From Rhizobium nepotum 39/7 (GTDB lineage: Bacteria; Pseudomonadota; Alphaproteobacteria; Rhizobiales; Rhizobiaceae): 64,000 nt of DNA. This document shows, in pieces, positions 9,723-18,883 of the stretch. The stretch covers positions 62,001-126,000 of the forward strand of contig NZ_JWJH01000008.1 in the NCBI RefSeq assembly GCF_000949865.1, given 5' to 3'. The translations under genes and the position numbers were made by a program. Below the pieces are notes generated by a model. That model was not told the DNA's origin. It ran no database searches and saw only the letters and a program-made list of their open reading frames with translations. Position 1 is the stretch's first letter; the number at the start of each line of letters is the position of its first letter.

Positions 9723-10760
9723 TTATTGCGGCATCAGAATCTGCAGTTTCACGTCCGTTTCCCTTGCCTCTACCGCACGGTCAAAACCGGCGATGCTGTC
9801 TTCGAAGGGAATGCTTGCGGAAATCAGCGGTTTCAGATCGACCTTGCCGGACGCGATGAGAGCGACCGCACGATCATAAACATTGGCGTAGCGGAAAACC
9901 GTCTCCACCCGCAGCTCTTTTGCCTGGAGGCCGACGATATCGACCGGCACCGGATCGACAGGCATGCCGACGAGGACGATCACGCCGCCGGGCCGCGCCA
10001 GTTTCGCCATGCCAAGCACGGCGGGTGCAGCACCCGAGCACTCGAAAACGACATCGCAACCCCAGCCGTCCGTCGCATCAGCCACGGCTTGCGACAGATC
10101 ACGTTCGCGGATGTTGACGGTTTCGATACCGTCATAAGCGGCGATGATATCAAGCTTCGGCTGGGCAAGATCGGCAACGATCACCTTTGCGCAACCGCCC
10201 GCCAGTGCGGCCAGCGCAACCATCATGCCGATCGGGCCAGCGCCCGTCACCACTGCGACATCGCCGGGCTGGATACGCGCCCGGAGCGCCGCCTGCATGC
10301 CGATGGCAAAGGGTTCGACCATGGCGCCTTCGGCAAAGGAAACGTTGTCGGGCAACTTGTATGTAAAGGCGGCGGGATGAATGACTTCCGGCGTCAGGCA
10401 ACCATGGACGGGCGGTGTCGCCCAGAAGCTGACGGCCGGATCGACATTGTATATACCAAGCTTTGAAGCGCGCGATGTCGGGTCGGGAATGCCCGGCTCC
10501 ATGCAGACGCGGTCGCCCGCCTTCAGATGTGTCACCTCGGCACCGGTTTCGATCACCGTTCCGGAAGCTTCATGGCCCAGCACCATCGGCGCTTTCACGA
10601 CGAAATGGCCGATTTTGCCATGCGTATAATAATGGACGTCCGAACCGCAAATTCCGACCGTATGGGTGCGGATGCGCACATCCTTCGGTCCGAGTCTGCC
10701 GGGAATGTCGAACTCCCTGAGCGCGAGCTTTCCTTTTTCTTCCAGCACCAGTGCTTTCAT
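9723..10760 (-). CDS. Zinc-dependent polyol dehydrogenase (xylitol/sorbitol dehydrogenase type)
   Basis: A 345-residue medium-chain dehydrogenase. Catalytic zinc ligands are visible as ICGSD (Cys38) and GHE at 62-64. The structural-zinc cysteines are replaced by [18 protein letters not shown], as in sorbitol dehydrogenases without a second zinc. The NAD fold is marked by [11 protein letters not shown]. It should oxidise a polyol to a ketose (xylitol to D-xylulose being typical). The ATG at 10760 follows GGAGG; an in-frame upstream extension lacks family similarity. It lies upstream of the AraC gene and may widen the operon's substrate range. Confidence 0.87.
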   Translation of the reverse strand: MKALVLEEKGKLALREFDIPGRLGPKDVRIRTHTVGICGSDVHYYTHGKIGHFVVKAPMVLGHEASGTVIETGAEVTHLKAGDRVCMEPGIPDPTSRASKLGIYNVDPAVSFWATPPVHGCLTPEVIHPAAFTYKLPDNVSFAEGAMVEPFAIGMQAALRARIQPGDVAVVTGAGPIGMMVALAALAGGCAKVIVADLAQPKLDIIAAYDGIETVNIRERDLSQAVADATDGWGCDVVFECSGAAPAVLGMAKLARPGGVIVLVGMPVDPVPVDIVGLQAKELRVETVFRYANVYDRAVALIASGKVDLKPLISASIPFEDSIAGFDRAVEARETDVKLQILMPQ

Positions 10761-11023
10761 CTCATCCTCCGAAGTTTGCGAAAGGCCTGACAGCGAATTC
10801 AAACAGCGTGATGTGGTGCAACTTCGGCAAAAGTAAACAGAAATCCGCCGGACCGGCCGGTTTTTCTTCAAGAGGGAAAAACTGTATCGAGACGCCCGCG
10901 ATTTCTCATCATCCACGGTGTGCCAAGGTTTTTACGGAGGCGGAAAGAACCCCTTGATTCGTCTGCCGCATTTTACGGATCATGGCCGGGCAATATACCA
11001 CCGGGCAACTCGGCCCAAGCCAC

Positions 11024-11482
11024 TCACATCTTTTCGCCGGGCAACCGGCTCGCCTGCTTCACCCAGTCGGAGAACTGCGTTTCGTCGAACGCACCTTCAT
11101 GGATATCGAGGTAACGAACTTTCGGATGCTTGGACGTGCCGGGCGGCAGAGGCTGCAACGATGCGCCGTTGAGGAAGGTAACTTTGATATATTTCGTAAA
11201 ACAATGAAGGCTGAGGAACCAGAGGTCGTCCTCCATCCCGTAAAAGGGCGAGTTCCATTTCACGGCCTTGCGCACACCGGGAACAATGCCTTCGATCAAT
11301 GCGTCGATACGGCTTCCAACCGCACTCTTCCAGCCCGGCATGGCCGCGATATAGGCCCGCACCGGCGCATCGCCGTATCCCTTGGCAATCTGGGGATTGC
11401 CACCTGAAAGGAGCTTCGGTGTCGCACCCGGCGGCTCGGCACCGGCAATGTCATCGGCTTCGTCCAACGTCTTGTCGCCCAT
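11024..11482 (-). CDS. DUF1801 family protein
   Basis: A 152-residue cytoplasmic protein with the DUF1801/YdhG-like fold: KAVKWNSPFYGMEDDLWFLS and YIKVTFLNGASLQPLPPG are characteristic blocks, followed by a C-terminal SDWVKQASRLPG. The biochemical role of the family is unknown. GGGAGGG precedes the ATG at 11482; the in-frame upstream extension is not supported. It is a single gene between the pentitol and ectoine loci on the minus strand. Confidence 0.75.
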   Translation of the reverse strand: MGDKTLDEADDIAGAEPPGATPKLLSGGNPQIAKGYGDAPVRAYIAAMPGWKSAVGSRIDALIEGIVPGVRKAVKWNSPFYGMEDDLWFLSLHCFTKYIKVTFLNGASLQPLPPGTSKHPKVRYLDIHEGAFDETQFSDWVKQASRLPGEKM

Positions 11483-11676
11483 AACACTTTCCCTCCCGAT
11501 GTTGCACGGTTTCCTGGCAATCTCGCGGATCCGAACGTAGCAGCTATCGCCGCGAGAATGGCAGCAAAATTCAGCAGAAACAATGCGAGAACCGATCCGC
11601 CGATAAAAGCCGACCGGCAAGGATGAAGCCATTTCCGGCGGCCCGATAGCTGTTCAGGTGCCGGAAAGCTGAATGG

Positions 11677-12144
11677 TCAGTTCTCCATCGGAAAAGCAAA
11701 ACCAGCTTTTACCCGATCCATCACAACCATAGTCTTGAACCCTTTGATATCGTGGTTCTCATAGAAAAATCGACGTGTGAAGACTTCGTAATCCTCCATG
11801 TCCTTCGCCGTGATCACCAGAATGAAATCGGCATCGCCCGTCACGTAATAGCCGATCATCACCTCTTTCGTGGCGCGGATCGCCGCCTTGAATCGATCGA
11901 CGATATCAGCCCTTTCGCGCTCCAGTGAGACAAGAACGATCATGGTGATTCCACGTCCTGCCGCTTTGGGCGAGACGATGGACACATCCGCCTCGATCAC
12001 CCCTTGCTCGCGCAGCCGCTTCAACCGTCGTTGGCAGGCTGTCGGTGAAAGATTGACGATCTCTGCCAGCTCTTCCGAGGTGAGGCGATTGTTCTTCTGA
12101 ACGGCGTCAAGCAGCGCCCGGTCGGCTCTATCGAGCATGGTCAT
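11677..12144 (-). CDS. doeX: Lrp/AsnC-family regulator of ectoine catabolism (DoeX-like)
   Basis: A 155-residue Lrp/AsnC protein: N-terminal helix-turn-helix (RLTSEELAEIVNLSPTACQR, about 20-39) and a C-terminal RAM effector domain (TGDADFILVITAKDMEDYE). It is divergent from the aldehyde dehydrogenase gene doeC across 121 bp and beside the whole ectoine cluster, the position occupied by DoeX/AsnC in known ectoine loci. It probably helps induce catabolic genes in response to an ectoine-derived intermediate. AGGA lies seven bases before the ATG at 12144. Regulator family certain; DoeX identity from context. Confidence 0.85.
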   Translation of the reverse strand: MTMLDRADRALLDAVQKNNRLTSEELAEIVNLSPTACQRRLKRLREQGVIEADVSIVSPKAAGRGITMIVLVSLERERADIVDRFKAAIRATKEVMIGYYVTGDADFILVITAKDMEDYEVFTRRFFYENHDIKGFKTMVVMDRVKAGFAFPMEN

Positions 12145-12265
12145 GCAGAAATCCTGCGTTTGATGCGAAAATCAGCACAATACCTGCGCAAATGACGACG
12201 TCAATGCAGTAAAGCGCCCGCGCTCCGCAGCTACATTCCCGTATAAACCCATTTGGAGTGACCTT

Positions 12266-13744
12266 ATGAAAGGTATTGTCGCCGCTGCCCTGAAACACCT
12301 GCAGCGACCCGATCTGCTGGAGCACCGCGCTTTTCTGACGGGCACCTGGATGGCGCGCGGGAAGACCCTCGGCGTCATCGATCCGGCAACCCACGAACAC
12401 ATCATCGATGTCGCGGATTGTTCGCTTGAAGATGCCGATGCTGCCGTCGATGCGGCAAAGACCGCCTTTCTCGAGTGGCGCGACAGGCTTCCCGCCGAAC
12501 GTGGTCAAATTCTGCGAGCCTGGGGTAAGCTGATGCGCGATAACGCACAGGACCTCGCTGTCATAATGACGGCCGAACAGGGCAAGCCGCAGGCGGAATC
12601 GCGCGGCGAGATTTTCTACGCTGCGAATTTTCTCGAATGGTTTGCCGCTGAGGGTGAGCGCGCCTATGGCGAAACAATTCCGAGCCACCTGCCCGGCAGC
12701 CGCCTTTCGGTACACATGCAGCCGCTGGGCGTTACGGTCGCTATCACACCATGGAATTTCCCTTCCGCCATGATTACGCGCAAGGCCGGGGCAGCACTTG
12801 CTGCCGGCTGCACCATGATCGTCAAGCCTGCGCCGGAAACCCCACTCTCGGCCCTCGCTTTAGCAAAGCTCGCGCAGGAGGCCGGCATGCCCCCGGGCGT
12901 ACTCCAGGTGCTGACCGGCGAAGCTGAACCGCTAGCGCGCCGTCTGCTGGAGCACACGGCTGTACGCGCATTTTCATTTACCGGCTCCACTGAGGTCGGG
13001 CGCATTTTGCTGACGCAATCGGCTATGACGATCAAGAAAGCCTCGCTGGAACTTGGCGGTCATGCACCGTTCATTCTGTTCGACGATGCCGACCTCTCCA
13101 AAGCCGTAAAGGGTTGTATCGGCGCGAAATTCGCAACCTCAGGCCAGGATTGCCTCGCTGCCAACCGGATCTACGTACAGCGAGGGCTCTACAGCCGTTT
13201 CGTCGATCAATTCGCCAAGGCGACCACCGAACTCACGGTCGGGCATGGTCTCGAGGCCGGTATCGATATCGGTCCAATGACGCGTCCTTCCGTTGCGGAA
13301 AAATGCCGCCAGCAGATTGCACAGGCGCTTTCTTCCGGCGCCCGGCTCGTTTGCGGCGGGCAGGACAGCCCGCTTGGCGGCAATTTCGTCACGCCGACCG
13401 TGCTCGCCGATGTCACCGACGACATGCTGATCGCCCGGGAAGAAACCTTCGGGCCGATTGCCGCGATACTGCCGTTCGATGACGAGCAGGAGGTGCTCGC
13501 CCGCGCCAATGCCACCGAAATGGGATTGGCCGCCTATGTCTACACCAACGATCTCGGTCGCGCGATGCGTCTGACCGACAGGCTCGAATACGGCATGGTT
13601 GCCGTCAATACGCCGAAATTCACCGGAGCCCCGATCCCCTTCGGCGGCTGGAAGCAATCGGGCCTTGGTCGCGAAGGATCGCGCCACGGCCTCTCTGAAT
13701 ATCTCGAAGCAAAATATGTCTGCTTCGGCAATCTCGCTGCCTGA
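12266..13744 (+). CDS. doeC: Aspartate-semialdehyde dehydrogenase of ectoine catabolism (DoeC)
   Basis: A 492-residue NAD(P)-dependent aldehyde dehydrogenase of the succinate-semialdehyde dehydrogenase type. It shows TPWNFPSAMITRK, the catalytic Glu in LELGGHAPFIL, the catalytic Cys in SGQDCLAANR, and EETFGPIAAILPF. In ectoine degradation this enzyme oxidises L-aspartate semialdehyde to aspartate, the last step. The aminotransferase gene follows after 14 bp, giving a two-gene unit. By sequence alone it could be a GabD; the neighbourhood makes DoeC the better call. TGGAGTG precedes the ATG. Confidence 0.85.
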   Translation: MKGIVAAALKHLQRPDLLEHRAFLTGTWMARGKTLGVIDPATHEHIIDVADCSLEDADAAVDAAKTAFLEWRDRLPAERGQILRAWGKLMRDNAQDLAVIMTAEQGKPQAESRGEIFYAANFLEWFAAEGERAYGETIPSHLPGSRLSVHMQPLGVTVAITPWNFPSAMITRKAGAALAAGCTMIVKPAPETPLSALALAKLAQEAGMPPGVLQVLTGEAEPLARRLLEHTAVRAFSFTGSTEVGRILLTQSAMTIKKASLELGGHAPFILFDDADLSKAVKGCIGAKFATSGQDCLAANRIYVQRGLYSRFVDQFAKATTELTVGHGLEAGIDIGPMTRPSVAEKCRQQIAQALSSGARLVCGGQDSPLGGNFVTPTVLADVTDDMLIAREETFGPIAAILPFDDEQEVLARANATEMGLAAYVYTNDLGRAMRLTDRLEYGMVAVNTPKFTGAPIPFGGWKQSGLGREGSRHGLSEYLEAKYVCFGNLAA

Positions 13745-13758
13745 AAGGATCCTTCGCC

Positions 13759-15162
13759 ATGACCGCCAACCTCGATCAGATCGCCGAAATGGACCGCAAT
13801 TCGGTTCTTCACCCCTTCACGCAACTCAAGGATTTCGCGTCCGGCAAAATGGGCGACCCGACGATCGTCGAAACCGGCAAGGGTATCCGTATCCAGGACG
13901 CGCATGGCAGGCAGTTGATCGACGGCTTTGCGGGCCTCTATTGCGTGAACGTCGGTTATGGTCGCACCGAGGTGGCCGAGGCCATTTCGCGCCAGGCTTA
14001 TCGGCTCGCCTACTATCATTCCTATGCCGCGCACACGACGGATGAGTTGGCGATCCTCTCCGACCGTCTCGTGAAAATGGCGCCTGGCAAGATGAGCAAG
14101 GTGTTCTACGGCATGTCGGGTTCCGATGCCAACGAAACGCAGGCCAAGCTCGTCTGGTACTACAACAACCTGCGCGGCAAGCCGAACAAGAAGAAAATCA
14201 TTTCCCGCGAACGCGGCTATCACGGCTGCAGTGTCGTCGCCGGATCCATGACCGGCATGAGCTTCTATCATGATCACATGGACCTGCCGCGCGCGGGCAT
14301 TCTGCATACCGGATCGCCGCATCACTACTGGGGCGCCCAGGCAGGCGAAACGGAACTGGAGTTCTCCAGACGCCGCGCGGAAGAGCTTGAAACCATGATT
14401 CTGCGCGAAGGTCCGGACACGATCGGCGCCTTCATCGCCGAGCCGGTGCTTGGAACCGGCGGTATCACGCCGCCGCCGCAGGGATATTGGGAGGAAATCC
14501 AGAATGTTCTCAAAAAATACGACATCCTGCTGATCGCCGATGAGGTCATCACCGGATTCGGACGAACCGGCTCGATGTTCGGATCCCAGCATTATGGCAT
14601 CGAACCGGATCTTGTCACCGTCGCCAAGGGCCTGACCTCGGCGTATTTCCCTCTCTCCGGGGCAATCGTCGGAGAAAAGGTCTACAGGGTTCTCGAGGAA
14701 GGGGCGGACCGCGTCGGCGCCTTCTCTCACGGCTATACGTATTCCGGCCATCCGATCGGAGCCGCGGCAGCCAACGCCGTCCTCGATATCGTCGAGAGGG
14801 AGGACCTGCCGGGCAATGCCCGTACAGTCGGCGCCTATTTCCAGGAACAGCTGAAGGCGAAATTCGCTCAACTTCCCATTGTTGGTGAAGTGCGTGGCGT
14901 CGGGTTGATGGGCGCAATCGAGTTTGTGGCGGATCGCGAAAAGAAAGTGCGTTTTGCTCCCGGCCTCACCGTCGGTGCGCGTGTCTCGAAGGCGGCGCGA
15001 AATCTCGGACTTATTGCGCGCGCCATGCCCCATGGCGACATTCTGGGCTTTGCGCCGCCGCTCGTAACCACGAAGGAAGAAATCGACGAGATCGTCGCCA
15101 TCGCCGAGGCAGCCGTCCGCACCGTCATGGATGAACTGGTGCAGGCTGGCGAAAAGATCTGA
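13759..15162 (+). CDS. doeD: L-2,4-diaminobutyrate transaminase (DoeD), class III aminotransferase
   Basis: A 467-residue PLP-dependent class III aminotransferase. The cofactor region ADEVITGFGRTGSMFG is followed by TVAKGLTSAYFPLSG, whose Lys binds PLP. In ectoine degradation it converts L-2,4-diaminobutyrate to aspartate semialdehyde, the substrate of the preceding gene product. The pair doeC-doeD is tightly spaced. On its own the sequence could equally be an omega-amino acid:pyruvate transaminase; the call depends on the cluster. Confidence 0.85.
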   Translation: MTANLDQIAEMDRNSVLHPFTQLKDFASGKMGDPTIVETGKGIRIQDAHGRQLIDGFAGLYCVNVGYGRTEVAEAISRQAYRLAYYHSYAAHTTDELAILSDRLVKMAPGKMSKVFYGMSGSDANETQAKLVWYYNNLRGKPNKKKIISRERGYHGCSVVAGSMTGMSFYHDHMDLPRAGILHTGSPHHYWGAQAGETELEFSRRRAEELETMILREGPDTIGAFIAEPVLGTGGITPPPQGYWEEIQNVLKKYDILLIADEVITGFGRTGSMFGSQHYGIEPDLVTVAKGLTSAYFPLSGAIVGEKVYRVLEEGADRVGAFSHGYTYSGHPIGAAAANAVLDIVEREDLPGNARTVGAYFQEQLKAKFAQLPIVGEVRGVGLMGAIEFVADREKKVRFAPGLTVGARVSKAARNLGLIARAMPHGDILGFAPPLVTTKEEIDEIVAIAEAAVRTVMDELVQAGEKI

Positions 15163-15266
15163 TGCAGGCGAACCTGCCGGGCGGGATTTATATCGTTTGT
15201 CGACCGCCTGTTTCAGGGAACAATCACGATGACGGTGATTATTCCTGAAGCAATCGTCGGCTTGCG

Positions 15267-15306
15267 ATGCATAATGCTTCATCTTTTTGGATGAGCATGC
15301 ATAATG
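15267..15306 (+). promoter_or_regulatory. Tandem ATGCATAATG repeats upstream of enuR
   Basis: The decamer ATGCATAATG occurs at 15267-15276 and again at 15297-15306, exactly 30 bp apart (about three helical turns). Between the copies lies an imperfect dyad, GCTTCATC and GGATGAGC. MocR-type regulators often bind spaced direct repeats, so this is a candidate autoregulatory site 36 bp before the enuR start. Confidence 0.45.
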
Positions 15307-15341
15307 TCATGAAATAATCGTCCCGCAAACGAGACAATTTC

Positions 15342-16790
15342 ATGCATCGTCAAGCCAACGCACTCGCCTCCGACCTTATTCCCGCGACGAAGCCGGTCGA
15401 ATGGCGACCAAGTCTCGCCAGACAGAAGGGGGAGACCAAACATGCGGCCCTCACGGAGCGCATCATCGCGGATATCGATGCCGGCGTGCTCAAGCCGATG
15501 GATCGCATGCCGACCCATCGGGACTTGGCCCGCGAACTCAGCCTGTCCGTTCAGACCGTCAGCCTCTCCTATAAGGAGGCGGAACGGCGTGGCTATCTAA
15601 GCGGCGAGATAGGTCGCGGCACCTTCGTCAAGGCGCGCGTGACGGATCGCGCCGGACGTATGATGCTCGACCACAGCCCCCACGAAGTGCTCGACCTTTC
15701 CATCGTTCGCGGCGTTTATCTCGATGCGCATGAAAACGCCTCTCGCGACATCCTTCGCGAACTCGCAGACAGCGACAATGCGGAATTCATGCGTCCCTGC
15801 CGTCCGATTGCAGGTCTTGACCGTCACAGGCAAACGGCACGCATCTGGCTGCGCACGCTCGGCGTCACGGCCCCAGCCGAGCGTATCCTCGTCACCAATG
15901 GCGCGGCCCATGGTATTTTTCTCGCCTTGAGCTGCATTGTTCGTTCCGGCGACGTCATCCTGTGTGAAAACCTCACCGATCACGGCATCATCGGACTTTC
16001 AAGCATATTGGGGTTCAGCCTCAAGGGCCTGCCTACCGATGACGAAGGCATTTTGCCGGGTGCACTCGAAGCCGCATGTGCGGCTGGCGGCGTTCGGGCG
16101 CTGGTGCTCGTCCCCACACTCAACAATCCAACCGGTCATATCTCGGGCGCGGGGCGCAGGCGCGAAATAGCTGCGATCGCCGAACGTTACGGCATTTTTG
16201 TCATCGAAGACGAGGTCTACCGCCCGATGATAGAGGAGGAGCTGCCGTCGATCACTGAGATGTTGCCCGATCTCGGCTTCTTCGTCACGAGTTTTACCAA
16301 AACGGTGCTGACCGGCCTGCGTGTCGGCTACCTCGTCGTTCCGCCCGCCTATTCCATTCGTGCCGCTTCCATCCTGCGCGTATCGAGCTGGAGCGCCACC
16401 TACCTGATCGGCGAAATCGCTACGCGCTGGGTCGAAAACGGCACCGCGCAACGGCTGCTTCAAATCCAGCGCGACGAAGCGCGTGCGCGCCAAAATATTG
16501 CGACGGAAATCCTGCGCGATCATATCGCCTCCAGTCATCCGCTCTCCCTCTGCGCATGGCTGAAGGTTCCGCCGCACTGGACCGAGGAAGGCTTGGTGCG
16601 CTCCCTCACCAACCAGAATGTCGCAGTCACCCCCTCCGATCCATTCATCGCCGGACCGGGCCACGGCGGCGGCATTCGTGTCTGCCTTGGCGGACGCATG
16701 AACCATGCGAGCCTGGCCAAGGCCCTGATGATCGTGCGCCAGGCTTTTGAACAACTGCCGCCCGTCTACGACATCGGTTCGATCGGCTAG
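15342..16790 (+). CDS. enuR: MocR/GntR-type PLP-dependent regulator EnuR
   Basis: A 482-residue fusion of an N-terminal GntR winged helix (about residues 25-95, with RMPTHRDLARELSLSVQTVS and GEIGRGTFVKA) to a class I aminotransferase-like domain. FVTSFTKTVLTGLRVGYLV carries the Lys expected to bind PLP. EnuR-type proteins repress ectoine-use genes and are released by the catabolic intermediates N-alpha-acetyl-diaminobutyrate and diaminobutyrate. Here the gene lies between doeD and eutB, all on the plus strand. No strong ribosome site is seen at the ATG. Identity from fold and position. Confidence 0.87.
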   Translation: MHRQANALASDLIPATKPVEWRPSLARQKGETKHAALTERIIADIDAGVLKPMDRMPTHRDLARELSLSVQTVSLSYKEAERRGYLSGEIGRGTFVKARVTDRAGRMMLDHSPHEVLDLSIVRGVYLDAHENASRDILRELADSDNAEFMRPCRPIAGLDRHRQTARIWLRTLGVTAPAERILVTNGAAHGIFLALSCIVRSGDVILCENLTDHGIIGLSSILGFSLKGLPTDDEGILPGALEAACAAGGVRALVLVPTLNNPTGHISGAGRRREIAAIAERYGIFVIEDEVYRPMIEEELPSITEMLPDLGFFVTSFTKTVLTGLRVGYLVVPPAYSIRAASILRVSSWSATYLIGEIATRWVENGTAQRLLQIQRDEARARQNIATEILRDHIASSHPLSLCAWLKVPPHWTEEGLVRSLTNQNVAVTPSDPFIAGPGHGGGIRVCLGGRMNHASLAKALMIVRQAFEQLPPVYDIGSIG

Positions 16791-16807
16791 CCCCACGGCA
16801 ATCATTG

Positions 16808-16837
16808 AATCATGACAATATAATAATTGACATGATT
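16808..16837 (+). promoter_or_regulatory. 30-bp palindromic operator with embedded -10 element upstream of eutB
   Basis: The outer arms AATCATG (16808-16814) and CATGATT (16831-16837) are perfect complements, and CAAT/ATTG inside them extends the dyad, so nearly the whole 30 bp is symmetric. A perfect TATAAT lies at 16819-16824 in the centre. A repressor bound here would cover the -10 region of the eutB-ehuA operon. EnuR, encoded just upstream, is the obvious candidate. Confidence 0.65.
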
Positions 16838-16853
16838 TTACTTCGCTCCCAAC

Positions 16854-17873
16854 ATGACAATCATGAACAGCGAAGTTCCAACCATATTCACCGAAGAGAG
16901 ATCGCCGCCAGTCGTGCTGGCGGATATCGAACGGGCTGCGGCGCGTATCGCCGGTAGAGTGACGCGCACCCCGCTCGTTCGCTCGCGCGCCCTGTCCGAA
17001 CGCACTGGCCAGCATGTTTATCTCAAGCTTGAAACACGCCAGCCAACGGGCGCCTTCAAGCTGCGCGGCGCGATGAACGCCATCCTGTCGCTCGATGAGG
17101 CGGCGCGCACGCGCGGTCTCGTCACGGCGTCAACCGGCAATCATGGTCGCGCCGTCGCCTTTGCGGCGCGCGAACTCGGTGTGCCGGCAACCATCTGCAT
17201 GTCATCGCTCGTTCCCGCCAACAAGATCGAAGCGATCCGCGCGCTCGGGGCCGAAGTTCACATCGTCGGCACCTCGCAGGACGATGCGCAGGAGGAGGTT
17301 GAGCGTCTGGTCGAGAGGCTTGGCCTCACACAGATCCCGCCTTTCGATGATCCGCACGTCGTCGCTGGTCAGGGAACGATCGGGTTGGAAATTGTCGAGG
17401 ATCTGGCCGATCTCGCAACCGTTCTCGTTCCACTTTCCGGCGGTGGTCTCGCCGGTGGCATCGCCTGCGCCGTCAAGGCATTAAAGCCACAGGCGCAGAT
17501 CGTCGGCATCTCCATGGAGCGGGGGGCGGCCATGCATGCGGCGATAGCCGCCGGCAGGCCCGTCCCGGTCCGCGAAGAGGAAACGCTGGCCGATTCGCTT
17601 GGCGGCGGCATCGGTCTTGCAAACCGTGTCACCTTCGCGCTTTGCCGCGATCTTCTCGATGACATCATCCTCCTTACCGAAGACGAGATCGCAGCCGGTA
17701 TCCGCCATGCTGCGCGCGAAGAACACATAACGGTCGAAGGTGCTGGCGCGGTCGGCATCGCCGCCATCCTTTCAGGCAAGGTCGAACTTTCCGGGCCAAC
17801 CGCCATCATCGTGTCAGGTGGAAACATCGACCCGCAGCTTCATCAAAAACTCGTCGGGGGAGCAACAGCATGA
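16854..17873 (+). CDS. eutB: Hydroxyectoine utilisation dehydratase EutB
   Basis: A 339-residue PLP enzyme of the threonine dehydratase fold. RQPTGAFKLRGAM holds the PLP-binding Lys, TASTGNHGRAVA binds substrate, and VPLSGGGLAGGIA is the phosphate-binding glycine loop. In hydroxyectoine users EutB acts with EutA and EutC to turn 5-hydroxyectoine into ectoine. It starts the long eutB-eutC-doeA-doeB-ehuBCDA run and overlaps eutC by four bases (ATGA). A generic threonine/serine dehydratase would look similar; the position makes EutB clear. Confidence 0.9.
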   Translation: MTIMNSEVPTIFTEERSPPVVLADIERAAARIAGRVTRTPLVRSRALSERTGQHVYLKLETRQPTGAFKLRGAMNAILSLDEAARTRGLVTASTGNHGRAVAFAARELGVPATICMSSLVPANKIEAIRALGAEVHIVGTSQDDAQEEVERLVERLGLTQIPPFDDPHVVAGQGTIGLEIVEDLADLATVLVPLSGGGLAGGIACAVKALKPQAQIVGISMERGAAMHAAIAAGRPVPVREEETLADSLGGGIGLANRVTFALCRDLLDDIILLTEDEIAAGIRHAAREEHITVEGAGAVGIAAILSGKVELSGPTAIIVSGGNIDPQLHQKLVGGATA

Positions 17874-18883
17874 GCCGCATCAGCATACTGATGGAAAAGG
17901 ACCTTCGTGCGATCGTGAGGCTCGACCGTTCCGCAGTCGATTGCGTCGAACAGGCATTTGCGGCGCTCGCCACGAAACCCGTCGCCATGCCACCGATCCT
18001 GCGCCTCGACATTCCGGAATTTCGTGGCGAAGTAGACGTAAAAACGGCCTATGTGCCCGGTTTCGACGGTTTCGCCATCAAGATAAGCCCCGGTTTTTTC
18101 GACAATCCCAAGCTCGGCCTGCCGAGCCTCAACGGGCTGATGATCCTCTTCAGCGCGAGAACGGGTTTGGTCGAAGCCCTTCTTCTTGACAATGGCTATC
18201 TTACCGACGTGCGCACGGCAGCGGCCGGCGCGGTAGCCGCACGACATCTGTCGCGTGAGAATGCCTCCGTCGCAACGATCTTCGGCGCAGGCATGCAGGC
18301 GCAGCTCCAGCTTGCGGCATTGATGCTGGTGCGCCCGATCGGATCGGCGCGCATCTGGGCACGCGATCACGCCAAGGCGCAGAAGCTTGCCAGCGATTTT
18401 GCCCGCGAATACGGCATCGAAGTTGCTGCCATTGCCGATCCACGCCAAGCCGCGCGGGGTGCCGATATCATTGTCACCACGACGCCGGCCGAAAAGCCGA
18501 TCGTTCTGGCGGACTGGCTTGAACCGGGCCAGCATCTGACCGCGATGGGATCGGACGCCGAACACAAGAATGAAATCGATCCTGCCGTATTCGCGCGGGC
18601 TGACTACGTCGCCGATCGCCTCACGCAAACACGCATTCTCGGTGAATTGCACCATGCGATCAAGGCTGGCGTGGTCAAGCCGGACCGGGAATTCGCCGAA
18701 CTCGGAGCCGTCGTCACCGGCAAGGCGACCGGCCGCGTCAATGCAGATGCAATAACCTTTGCCGACCTTACGGGCACCGGCGTGCAGGACACCGCAATCG
18801 CAAATCTGGCCTTCACCCGCGCGAAAGACCAAGGAAGCGGTCAGATCGTTGAAAATGAGATAAAAATGGGAGATGCAGCTTGA
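17870..18883 (+). CDS. eutC: Ectoine utilisation protein EutC (ornithine cyclodeaminase family)
   Basis: A 337-residue member of the ornithine cyclodeaminase/mu-crystallin family. It shows VKTAYVPGFDGFAIKISPGF, the nucleotide-binding IFGAGMQAQLQLAAL, and HLTAMGSDAEHKNEIDP. EutC is thought to serve as the NAD-dependent partner of EutB in removing the hydroxyl group of 5-hydroxyectoine. It overlaps eutB and doeA by four bases each, so all three are translationally coupled. Confidence 0.9.
   Translation: MSRISILMEKDLRAIVRLDRSAVDCVEQAFAALATKPVAMPPILRLDIPEFRGEVDVKTAYVPGFDGFAIKISPGFFDNPKLGLPSLNGLMILFSARTGLVEALLLDNGYLTDVRTAAAGAVAARHLSRENASVATIFGAGMQAQLQLAALMLVRPIGSARIWARDHAKAQKLASDFAREYGIEVAAIADPRQAARGADIIVTTTPAEKPIVLADWLEPGQHLTAMGSDAEHKNEIDPAVFARADYVADRLTQTRILGELHHAIKAGVVKPDREFAELGAVVTGKATGRVNADAITFADLTGTGVQDTAIANLAFTRAKDQGSGQIVENEIKMGDAA

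Noticed and set aside
12266-15162. Reading the ALDH/aminotransferase pair as a GABA pathway (gabD-gabT)
   Set aside because: Families would allow it, but location between doeX and enuR in a full ectoine cluster makes doeC-doeD the better reading.
13540-15282. 580-codon minus-strand frame opposite doeD
   Set aside because: Antisense to a clear aminotransferase with intact PLP site.
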